NCBI GenBank assembly: GCA_964632945.1
Contig: CAZWCX010000004.1
Span: 62,001-126,000, forward strand
Origin: CAZWCX01 sp964632945
GTDB lineage: Bacteria > Planctomycetota > MHYJ01 > WSZJ01 > CAZWCX01
Direction of reading: 5' to 3'
DNA length: 64,000 nucleotides
A program made the translations under genes and the position numbers. Under the pieces are notes generated by a model. That model was not told the origin of the DNA, did no database searches, and saw only the letters and a list, made by a program, of their open reading frames with translations. This document shows positions 8,604 to 15,958 of the stretch, piece by piece (positions within the stretch are counted from its first letter, which is position 1; the number at the start of each line of letters is the position of its first letter).

Positions 8604-9473
8604 GTGATGCCCGGCCGATCCCGCTTCCCCGTCGCGATCCTCGCCGCCCTCGTCATCGGTTCGGCGCCCGCACCCGCCCAGCCGTCCGCACCCCAGGGTC
8701 TTTCTCCCGGTCTCCGGTGGCAGGAGAATCACGCCGGGATGCAGCTGCTCGCGGTTCCGGAGTCCGAACACCTCGACGGCCCCGAGGACCGCCTCTTCCT
8801 CGTTCCCCATGTCGCGACCACCTCGATCCTGTGGGATGCGGAAACCTCCGCCGCGGCCGACGGATCCACGCTCGTCAAGGCGGTGATCCGCGATCTCGTC
8901 TCCACCACCGTCGAACCCGGCCGCATGGAACCGGTCAGCCGGCCGACCGAACACAAGGACGCGTGGTTCGCCTTCCGCGCCGGCACCGACGGGACCTTCC
9001 ACCTCGACGGATGGAAAACGTCGAAGAAGCCCGACGACGCGGCGCGCGCAACGGTCACGCGCGATTTCCTGGTTCTCATGCCCCTCGAACCCGGGCTTCA
9101 GGACGTCGGCAAGCGCGAACCGGGCAAGGAGTGGCTCCTGACCGGAATCGACGCCCTTCGCCTCTACCGCTTCGACCTCCCCCAGGCGGAGTTCGTCAAG
9201 TCCGCCGAAGTCCGCATCTGGCTCCAGGTCGCCGGCACCGACCCGGCAGGCGGGAATTCGGCCGTGCTCAAGGCCACCGTCCGCACCGAAGTGGAACGGC
9301 AGGGCCGCATCTTCATCCGCACCGGCGAGGGCCTGCTCCGGTACGATCTCGACCGGCGCATGCTGCGTTCCTACCGGTTCTCGGGAGATGTCCGGTTCAC
9401 GGTCCCGATCGAAAAACGCAAGTTTGAGTTCGAGGGCACCTGGTCGTCGAGCGGAATGCGCGACTTCCGTTGA
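8604..9473 (+). CDS. Secreted hypothetical protein
   Basis: 289 residues from GTG 8604 (an ATG follows immediately at 8607; AAGGAG at 8591-8596 serves either). Signal peptide to about residue 25 (AIGSAPAPAQP-like region). The rest is predicted beta-rich: LWDAETSAAADGSTLVKAVI, FLVLMPLEPGLQDVGKREPG and a C-terminal segment with alternating hydrophobic residues ending FEGTWSSSGMRDFR. No family recognised. Four bases separate it from the upstream regulatory-like domain protein. Confidence 0.6.
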   Translation: MMPGRSRFPVAILAALVIGSAPAPAQPSAPQGLSPGLRWQENHAGMQLLAVPESEHLDGPEDRLFLVPHVATTSILWDAETSAAADGSTLVKAVIRDLVSTTVEPGRMEPVSRPTEHKDAWFAFRAGTDGTFHLDGWKTSKKPDDAARATVTRDFLVLMPLEPGLQDVGKREPGKEWLLTGIDALRLYRFDLPQAEFVKSAEVRIWLQVAGTDPAGGNSAVLKATVRTEVERQGRIFIRTGEGLLRYDLDRRMLRSYRFSGDVRFTVPIEKRKFEFEGTWSSSGMRDFR

Positions 9474-9490
9474 AGAGTCGAGGAGGAACG

Positions 9491-10525
9491 GTGCCCCGAT
9501 CGTCGCTGCGCTTCGCCGTGCCGGTGGACCCGGAGACGCGACGCGCCGCCGCACGCACCCTGGCCGCCTTGCGGCGATCGCGACGCGTGGTGCTGACCGC
9601 CCACAAGGGCCCCGACGGCGACGGCCTCGGCTCCATCCTCGCCCTCGCCGCCCTGCTCCGCGGCATGGGCAAAAGCGTCCAGGCCGCAGCCGACGGCGGC
9701 GTCCCCGCGCGCCTGGCCTTCCTGCCCGGTGCCGCCGCCGTCATCGACCGGCCCGGCCGGCGTTGGGGCGACTTCGACACCCTGGTGGTCGTCGATTCCG
9801 GATCGTTCGATCGGGTCGGCTGGGTGGGCGCAAACCTCCCCCCCGACGCCACGATCATCAACATCGATCATCACGCGAGCAACACCCGGTTCGGCAGTCT
9901 CAACTGGGTCGAACCCCACCTTGGCTCCGTTGGCGAGATGGTGTACCGCCTGGTGCGCGCGGCCGGATCCCCCCTGTCGCGGGAGCTGGCGATCCCGCTA
10001 TATGTGGCCATGGTCAGCGACAACGGCTCCTTCCAGTACTCGAGCACCGGACCGTATTCGCACCTGATCGCCGCCGACCTGCTGCGCGCGGGCGTGCGCC
10101 CCGACTGGGTCACGGAGCGACTCCACAACTCCCGCTCCCCCGGCGAGCTGAAACTGCTCGCCGAGGCGGTCCGGCGCATGCGCACCGCCGCGGATGGTCG
10201 CATCGCGTGGACCTCTTTCCCGCGCTCCCTGTTCGCGCGCATCGGCGCGACCCCCGACGAATCTCAGGAATACGTTTCGCTGCTGCGATCCGTCCGCGGC
10301 ACCGCCCTGTCCATGCTCCTGCGCGAAACCTCCGAACCGGGACGCGTCAAGGTAAGCCTGCGCGGCGACGGCAGCGTCAACTGCAATCACCTGGCCCGAC
10401 AATTCGGCGGCGGCGGCCACGCGCGCGCCGCGGGCTGCACGATCGCCGGCCGCCTGAAAGACGTGGAGCGGCGCGTGGTCGCCGCAGCCGTCGACCTGTT
10501 TGCCCCACGCGGTACGAGGCGGTGA
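9491..10525 (+). CDS. DHH/DHHA1 family phosphoesterase (NrnA-like)
   Basis: The GTG at 9491 is preferred over a TTG at 9470 because AGGAGG (9481-9486) sits five bases upstream of it. 344 residues. DHH motifs are in order: AHKGPDGDGLGS near the N-terminus, VVVDSG, the signature IDHHASN, and a DNGSF motif in place of the common DTGxF. The C-terminal DHHA1 domain ends with GGGGHARAAG, which binds the substrate. The family includes bifunctional oligoribonuclease/pAp phosphatases and cyclic dinucleotide phosphodiesterases; two metal ions are bound by the Asp and His residues. Substrate here is not determined. The stop is two bases before the uracil-DNA glycosylase start. Confidence 0.9.
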   Translation: MPRSSLRFAVPVDPETRRAAARTLAALRRSRRVVLTAHKGPDGDGLGSILALAALLRGMGKSVQAAADGGVPARLAFLPGAAAVIDRPGRRWGDFDTLVVVDSGSFDRVGWVGANLPPDATIINIDHHASNTRFGSLNWVEPHLGSVGEMVYRLVRAAGSPLSRELAIPLYVAMVSDNGSFQYSSTGPYSHLIAADLLRAGVRPDWVTERLHNSRSPGELKLLAEAVRRMRTAADGRIAWTSFPRSLFARIGATPDESQEYVSLLRSVRGTALSMLLRETSEPGRVKVSLRGDGSVNCNHLARQFGGGGHARAAGCTIAGRLKDVERRVVAAAVDLFAPRGTRR

Positions 10526-10527
10526 AC

Positions 10528-11334
10528 ATGCCCCCGCGAAAGACCCGGGCAAAGGACGTCGCGCGCGCCCTGCGCATCCGCCTCGAGATGGAACAGCAGG
10601 CAGGCGTGGAATTCGTGCGTCGCCCGAAGTCGCCCCCGGACCGCCCGCCCGCCCCCGCACGACCCCGTCCCGCGACCGCAACGGCGGCCACCCCTTCCGC
10701 CCAACCGGCGGACGGATCCGCGCGCCCGGCTCCGCCCACACCCGCCCCCCGCGTTCCCGCCGCCCCCTCCTCCGAGGCCGGCAAGGCCCTGGCCGCCCTG
10801 GCCCTCCAGGCCTCCGACTGCTCCCGTTGCCCACTGCACGAGAAGCGCACGCAGGTGGTCTTCGGCGTGGGCAACCCGGACTCCCCCCTCATCTTCGTCG
10901 GCGAGGCGCCCGGCTTCGACGAAGACCGCCTGGGCGAACCGTTCGTCGGGCGCGCAGGGAAACTCCTCGACCGCTTGCTCGGGGAGGTGGGCATTCGCCG
11001 CGCGGAGGTCTACATCACCAATACGGTCAAGTGTCGTCCCCCGGAGAACCGCGTCCCGGCCCCGGCGGAGATTCTCACCTGTGCCCATTGGCTGGACCAG
11101 CAGTTCCGAATCATGAAACCCCGGCTCCTGGTCACTCTGGGAAATGTTCCCACCAAGGCCCTGCTCCGCACCGAAACCGGGATCATGAAGCTGCGCGGCA
11201 AGAAGACCGCGCTCGGGGAATGGATCGTGCTCCCGACCTTCCACCCCGCCTATGTCCTTCGAAATATGGGGGAATTGCCCAAATCGCAAGAGGATTTCCG
11301 GTTGATAGCCGATGAATTCAAGGCCATCCGCTGA
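10528..11334 (+). CDS. Family 4 uracil-DNA glycosylase (4Fe-4S)
   Basis: 268 residues. It removes uracil from DNA to start base-excision repair. Residues 1-75 are a basic, Pro/Ala-rich tail not found in most family members. The core begins near residue 80 with the first cluster ligands (CSRCPLHEKR), then GEAPG (motif A, with the Glu typical of family 4), PFVGRAGKLLD, NTVKCRPPENR and a further Cys in EILTC that complete the iron-sulfur site. The C-terminal TFHPAYVLRN is motif B, carrying the catalytic-site His. It begins two bases after the phosphoesterase gene and is probably co-translated with it. Confidence 0.93.
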   Translation: MPPRKTRAKDVARALRIRLEMEQQAGVEFVRRPKSPPDRPPAPARPRPATATAATPSAQPADGSARPAPPTPAPRVPAAPSSEAGKALAALALQASDCSRCPLHEKRTQVVFGVGNPDSPLIFVGEAPGFDEDRLGEPFVGRAGKLLDRLLGEVGIRRAEVYITNTVKCRPPENRVPAPAEILTCAHWLDQQFRIMKPRLLVTLGNVPTKALLRTETGIMKLRGKKTALGEWIVLPTFHPAYVLRNMGELPKSQEDFRLIADEFKAIR

Positions 11335-11681
11335 AATGGGAAGGAACGCCGCGCTCTCCTGCGGATTTTGTTGCAAGGATGGGCCAGATTGGCCGCGTCT
11401 CCAGAAATGAACTCCTCGGGACCTCGCGCGGTAAAGGATGGATCGCTGCAACATTTTGTCAGGTTTTTGCTTGACAAGGGAATGGGGCATCCTATAATGG
11501 GCAGCCGCTACCCAGACGGAAATGGTAAGTCCGAGCCCATTTAAGCACGCCCGGACTCCAACCCTGGAGTGAGCGGTGTTCTGGTTTCGTCTCGCGCGCA
11601 TCCCTTGACCGTGCCCAGTCTCGAGGGGGGTCATGCGTGCGCAAGCGGCTCTTGCGCGAGCCATAAGTCGGGGGACGATAA
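11335..11681 (+). other. Intergenic region with promoter and long structured leader
   Basis: About 350 bases without a gene. The first 130 bases hold nothing recognisable. A near-perfect promoter follows (11471-11498), then a leader of about 175 bases before the PilM-like start. The leader contains two clean hairpins: ACTCCA/TGGAGT (11555-11570, loop ACCC) and GCGCAAG/CTTGCGC (11639-11657, loop CGGCT). No known riboswitch motif is seen. The second hairpin lies about 25 bases before the start codon and could affect translation. Confidence 0.6.
11471..11498 (+). promoter_or_regulatory. Sigma-70 type promoter of the pilus-like operon
   Basis: TTGACA (11471-11476), a 16-base spacer and TATAAT (11493-11498); both boxes match the consensus exactly. 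The upstream GGTTTTTGC and downstream GCAGCCGC flanks recur at the promoter near 59117. Confidence 0.85.
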
Positions 11682-13652
11682 ATGGGCAAGGCTGTCTGGG
11701 GCATCGACGTCAGCAAGTACTCCATCAAGGCCGTCAAGCTGGAGCGGGCCGGGGCAGGAGTCCAGGTAACTGGGCTCGATGTGCTCGAACTCGCGGCGGC
11801 CGGGGAGGGCAGCGCTGAGGATCAAGTGCGCGATGCGCTGCGCACGATCGTGCAGCGAAACCGCATGACGAGCGACACGATCGTCTGCTCCCTTCCGGGT
11901 CACGCCACCTTCAACCGGTTCATCAAGCTGCCGCCTGTCGAGCCCAAGCGCATCCAGGAGTACGTTCAGTACGAGGCGCAGCAGCACATCCCCTTCCCCA
12001 TCGATGAGGTCATCTGGGGCTACCAGCCCATCGAGCGGGACTACGAGCCCGGCGAAGAAAAGGAAGTGGTGATCTTCGCCATCAAGAAGGACGTCGTACA
12101 CTCCTTCCTGACCCAGCTGCGCGAAGCTCAGATCAACATCGACGTGCTCCAGTTCGCGCCCGTGGGTCTCTACAACTTCGCCATGTTCGATCAGGACCTC
12201 GGCGGCGCGTGTCTCGTCCTGGACATGGGCGCCGACAACACCGACCTGATCGTGCTCGACGAGCACCGCTACTGGATCCGCAATCTGCCGATCGCGGGCA
12301 ACGATCTGACCAAGGCGTTGCAGAAGAAGTTCCAGATCCCGTTCGGCGAAGCGGAGAAGCTCAAGCAGGGCGCCGGTCAGTCCCAGCAGGCCAAGAAGAT
12401 CTTCCAGGTCCTCCAGCCGGTGCTGCGCGATCTGGTTTCCGAAATTCACCGCTCCGTCGGTTACTACAAGTCGCTGTCCAAGACGGCGCGCTTCGAGAAG
12501 ATCATGGTGGTCGGAAACGCCACCAAGACGAACAATTTCCAGCGCTTCATCTCGCAGAACCTGCAGATGGACTGTGTCAAGCTGGCGAAGTTGAACAAGA
12601 TCACGATCTCGGGCAAGGTGAACGATTCGCTCTTCCAGAAGCACCTGGCCTCCCTGGGCGTGACGCTCGGATTGGCCCTGCAGGGGCTCGGACTGGCCGC
12701 CAATCGCATCAATCTCCTCCCCGCCGAGATCCTTCGCCAGAAGGAATTGCAGAAGAAGAAAACCCCGGTCATGGTCTCCGCGGGCCTCGTGATTCTCACC
12801 GTCGGGGCGATGTGGGTCAACGCCAACAGCCAGGTGTCGGACCTGAGCAACCGCGCCAAGGCGGTGACCACGGTCATCACCGACGCCGACGCGGCTCAGA
12901 CCAACTACCAGTCGGTCGTGGACCAGCTCCCGGCCGTGAAGGCCGAACTGGACCAGCTGCTCTCCATCGCCCCGCAGCGCGATATGCCGCTGCGCGTAAT
13001 GAATGCATTCGCGGAGATCGTCCCGAACAACGCCAGCCCCGAGATTCCGATCGAAGAGAAACTCTGGGTCCTGGATACGACGATCGAGCGGGTCGAGGTC
13101 ACCGTCAAACCGCGCGTGGAGCCGCCGGCCCCCGCCCCCGTGGAGGGAGCGGAAGGCGAGACGCCCCCGCAGCCGGTCTCCAGCGACCGCCAGATCCAGG
13201 CGCTCAAGGTCACGGCCGTGGTGGCCATCCAGGCGCGCCGCCTGGACAACCAGCTCGATGACCTGCCCAAGTCCAGCGAGTTCATCCGTAGCAAGCTCGT
13301 CGAGCCGTTCTGCGGAAAATTCAACCTCCTGTCCTGGATCGACGACAAGAAGGGATTCAAGTTCGTCAGTCCCGCCAACATGGACTGGAGCACCGTGAAG
13401 CTCGAGTCGGAAGCCGTGGCCGAACTGAAGACCAAGGAAGAGGAACAGTCCGGGACCGGATTCGGCGCGGGCGGCCGTAAAGAGAAAAAGTACCACCGGG
13501 CGGAGGTGATCTGGATCCTCCCGCTCGTCGCCGAGCAACCGGCCGGGGGAAAGACGGCCGGCGAGCATCCCTCCGGGGAACATCCGACCGGAACGGAGCA
13601 TCCGACCGGTACGGAAGAACCGTCCGGGACCGGGGACGGGTCGGGCAGCTAG
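11682..13652 (+). CDS. PilM-PilN-like fusion, type IV pilus/secretion inner-membrane platform
   Basis: 656 residues. The N-terminal 345 residues are a PilM-type actin-like ATPase domain: GIDVSKYSIKAVKLE (phosphate 1 loop), a middle VLDMGADNTDLIVLDEHRYW (phosphate 2 region) and a late VVGNATKTNNF. PilM-like proteins sit on the cytoplasmic face and bind the PilN N-terminus. Here a NLLPAEILRQKELQKKK sequence, the classic PilN motif that PilM binds, follows directly, then one membrane helix (about 363-380) and a periplasmic coiled coil, so PilM and PilN are one chain. The extreme C-terminus repeats EHPSG/EHPTG units. First gene of an operon with PilO-like, Fn3-like and secretin genes. Confidence 0.88.
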   Translation: MGKAVWGIDVSKYSIKAVKLERAGAGVQVTGLDVLELAAAGEGSAEDQVRDALRTIVQRNRMTSDTIVCSLPGHATFNRFIKLPPVEPKRIQEYVQYEAQQHIPFPIDEVIWGYQPIERDYEPGEEKEVVIFAIKKDVVHSFLTQLREAQINIDVLQFAPVGLYNFAMFDQDLGGACLVLDMGADNTDLIVLDEHRYWIRNLPIAGNDLTKALQKKFQIPFGEAEKLKQGAGQSQQAKKIFQVLQPVLRDLVSEIHRSVGYYKSLSKTARFEKIMVVGNATKTNNFQRFISQNLQMDCVKLAKLNKITISGKVNDSLFQKHLASLGVTLGLALQGLGLAANRINLLPAEILRQKELQKKKTPVMVSAGLVILTVGAMWVNANSQVSDLSNRAKAVTTVITDADAAQTNYQSVVDQLPAVKAELDQLLSIAPQRDMPLRVMNAFAEIVPNNASPEIPIEEKLWVLDTTIERVEVTVKPRVEPPAPAPVEGAEGETPPQPVSSDRQIQALKVTAVVAIQARRLDNQLDDLPKSSEFIRSKLVEPFCGKFNLLSWIDDKKGFKFVSPANMDWSTVKLESEAVAELKTKEEEQSGTGFGAGGRKEKKYHRAEVIWILPLVAEQPAGGKTAGEHPSGEHPTGTEHPTGTEEPSGTGDGSGS

Positions 13653-13745
13653 GTCGCTTCAGTCCGGGCGCCGGACGCCAACCGGGGTTGCAGGGGTCCT
13701 TGCGAGGGATTCGGTCTCCGCGGGACCATTCGGAGGACACAAGAC

Positions 13746-14711
13746 ATGGACGTGGTCAAGCAGAACCAGTTTTGGTTCGGGGTTGGCGGCGTAGTCTTGC
13801 TCGCGCTGATCCTCGGCGGCGTCTTCATCGGCGGCCTCAAGAGTGAAGCCAGCGCCCTTTCGTCGGAGATTCAGAACAACGGCTCCCGACTGGACGAGTT
13901 CAAGACCAAGGGCCAGGAGCTTCCCACCGCCGCCTGGGCCGACCAGGCCAATGCGGACCTCGCCAGCATGCAGAAAATGCGGCAGGATATCACCAAGCAC
14001 CTCTCGGAGCAGGGCTCCACGGCCCTGAATCGCTGGTTCAAGGAGTTGACCGTTCGCGAGGGCGAGACCCCTTCCCTCGATGACTTCAAGCCGCTCTATC
14101 TCCGAGCCACCGACGCGCTGAAAAAGGACCTCGAGGACAAGAACATCCGCGTCGGGCCGCCGAAGAAGAAGACGGGCTTCGGCGCCGCGACGGAAGAAGA
14201 AGGCGGCTTCGAGCGCATCGCGGAACCGGGACCGAATATGATCCGCTCGCTCATGAAGCACTACTGGATCCAGAAGCGCTTGGCCGACGTCGTCGCCGAA
14301 ACCAATCCCCAGGCGCTCCTGAATGTGAAATTCAAGGACGATCCCTCCGCGGCCGTCCGTGCGCCCTCCGGCGCCCCGGGTGGAACCCCCACCCCGGCCC
14401 CGGTCACTCCGTCCAGCCTCCCCCTCGGCTTGGGGGTCATCATCGAGTTCGAGGTCACGCTCGAACTTTACTATCCTGAGGTGACCACCTTCGTGGCCAG
14501 TTTCCTCAAGATGGACAAGGATCTGCCGCTCTTCACCCGGGTCAAACGTCTTCAGGTCCAGAAGACCACCACTCCGCCGGAGAAAAAGGAAGTCAAAATC
14601 CCGAGTGAGGAAGCCGATGATCCCAAGTGGCAGAACCTCCAGCCGGATCGGATCCCGGTGAAGCTGATCCTGGTCGGGGAAGTCCTGGACTTCGCCCCCG
14701 TGGCCAAGTAG
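13746..14711 (+). CDS. PilO/Amuc_1100-like bitopic membrane protein
   Basis: 321 residues: a cytoplasmic tail of about 10, a membrane helix (about 11-30, FGVGGVVLLALILGGVFIGG), a periplasmic coiled coil (about 32-100) and a folded C-terminal domain with VIIEFEVTLELYYPEVTTFV. This topology and the position after PilM-PilN match PilO of type IV pili and Amuc_1100 of Akkermansia, a PilO-like protein encoded beside a secretin and a PilM homologue. Sequence identity to either cannot be measured here. Low-complexity TPAPVTPSS lies before the final domain. Expected role: periplasmic linker between the inner platform and the secretin. Confidence 0.7.
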   Translation: MDVVKQNQFWFGVGGVVLLALILGGVFIGGLKSEASALSSEIQNNGSRLDEFKTKGQELPTAAWADQANADLASMQKMRQDITKHLSEQGSTALNRWFKELTVREGETPSLDDFKPLYLRATDALKKDLEDKNIRVGPPKKKTGFGAATEEEGGFERIAEPGPNMIRSLMKHYWIQKRLADVVAETNPQALLNVKFKDDPSAAVRAPSGAPGGTPTPAPVTPSSLPLGLGVIIEFEVTLELYYPEVTTFVASFLKMDKDLPLFTRVKRLQVQKTTTPPEKKEVKIPSEEADDPKWQNLQPDRIPVKLILVGEVLDFAPVAK

Positions 14712-14738
14712 GACCGGCGAGAGTAGGAGGAGACAGCC

Positions 14739-15797
14739 ATGGACTTCAAAGCCTTGATGTTCAACCACGGCGAAAAGATCGCCTTGGGCGTCAGCGGTTT
14801 GCTCTTCATCGGGTATATCCTGGTCGGCTTCGTCCTCTCCGGCAAGGACAGCGCGCTTGAGGCCGTCGAGGGCAGTCGCTCGGAAGTGGCGAATCTGCTC
14901 AGCAGCAACCCGCCCGTCAAGCAGGTCATGCCGGAATACGTCAAGCTGGTCAAGGCGCCCTGGGAGCAGGTCGCCGCGCCGGTTCCCGGCAAGGACGGCG
15001 TCGTCTACTACCAGACCGAAATGATCCCCGTCATCATGCAGGGCGCCACGGCGACCCCGGTGGTGATCGAAAAGGTGCGCACCCACAAGTCCCCCACCAT
15101 CGACAAGCCGAGCGCGGAAATCGGCAAGGTGATGGTCAAATGGACGCGCAGCCCGGAAACCACGGCGACCATCGCCTCGTACCAGGTGTATCGCAAGAAG
15201 GGTGGGGAAAAGGACTTCAGCCTGGTGCATGAATTGACCGGCGGCAGCCAGCCCAAGGAGGGCGAGGAGGGACCGGCCGGGGCCGTTCGCGGCAGTGACT
15301 TCTCGTACGAAGACACCAGCGTCGAGGCCAAGCAGGAGTACTCGTACAAGGTCAAGTCGATCACCAAGGACAAGGACCCGAAAAAAGTGGACCACGTCGA
15401 ACGGGAATCCGGCGTCGTGTCCGTCCGAACCGTCAGCGATATCGATATGGTCCTCAAGGGAGGTCAAGAATCCCTTGCCACGATCCTCGTCCGGAAGTAT
15501 ATGAGCGGCAAGTGGGAAGAAAAGACCTTCTACGTCAAGCCGAACGACATGATCGGCGAGGCCATCAAGAAGTACGTGGGCCAGAACCAGGTTACGGTCG
15601 ACTTCTCCACCAACTACAAGCTCCTGGAAATCCGCAAGGAGAAAAAGGAGTTTAAGCGCACGGAGCGCGTGCGCGTCAAGGATGAGGAAGGGAACTTGGT
15701 GTGGAAGGAAGAGGAACGCGTCGATAAGCGCGATCAGCTCAAGATCGTCTACCTGGACGACGAAGGAAAGAAGAACGAGCTCTGGCAGGCCGAGTAG
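14739..15797 (+). CDS. Membrane-anchored Fn3-like protein of the pilus-like operon
   Basis: 352 residues. GGAGGAG lies before the ATG. One membrane helix at about residues 16-36 (ALGVSGLLFIGYILVGFVLS), then a periplasmic part. Residues 115-230 look like a fibronectin type III sandwich: VMVKWTRSPETTATIASYQV, YRKKGG, and later YSYKVKSITKD, the Tyr-rich F/G-strand pattern. The C-terminal third is highly charged (Lys/Glu), from KLLEIRKEKKEFKRTERVRV on. By position it occupies the PilP slot between PilO and the secretin; no sequence match to PilP is seen. Probably a periplasmic adaptor to the secretin. Confidence 0.6.
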   Translation: MDFKALMFNHGEKIALGVSGLLFIGYILVGFVLSGKDSALEAVEGSRSEVANLLSSNPPVKQVMPEYVKLVKAPWEQVAAPVPGKDGVVYYQTEMIPVIMQGATATPVVIEKVRTHKSPTIDKPSAEIGKVMVKWTRSPETTATIASYQVYRKKGGEKDFSLVHELTGGSQPKEGEEGPAGAVRGSDFSYEDTSVEAKQEYSYKVKSITKDKDPKKVDHVERESGVVSVRTVSDIDMVLKGGQESLATILVRKYMSGKWEEKTFYVKPNDMIGEAIKKYVGQNQVTVDFSTNYKLLEIRKEKKEFKRTERVRVKDEEGNLVWKEEERVDKRDQLKIVYLDDEGKKNELWQAE

Positions 15798-15844
15798 GGT
15801 CGCTGGAGTAGCCGACAAGGATCGACCGCGAGAAATCGGCAAAG

Positions 15845-15886
15845 AACCCCCTCCCCTGCTGGAAAAGTCCGGCCGGGGATGGGGTT
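15845..15886 (+). terminator. Hairpin inside the pilus-like operon (possible attenuator or processing site)
   Basis: AACCCC-CT-CCCC (15845-15856) pairs with GGGG-AT-GGGGTT (15875-15886): 11 pairs with one mismatch around an 18-base loop. It lies between the Fn3-like gene and the secretin gene, with no T tract, so full termination is unlikely. It may set the ratio of platform to secretin or protect mRNA. Confidence 0.5.
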
Positions 15887-15958
15887 TAGGTGCAAACGGA
15901 ATCGAACGAAGAACAAGACCACACAGGGGTGCTTGATTTGGATTTGGGGGGTGCCTGT

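Noticed and set aside
9470..9490. TTG start giving a seven-residue longer DHH phosphoesterase
   Set aside because: The stretch itself contains the AGGAGG ribosome binding site for the GTG at 9491.
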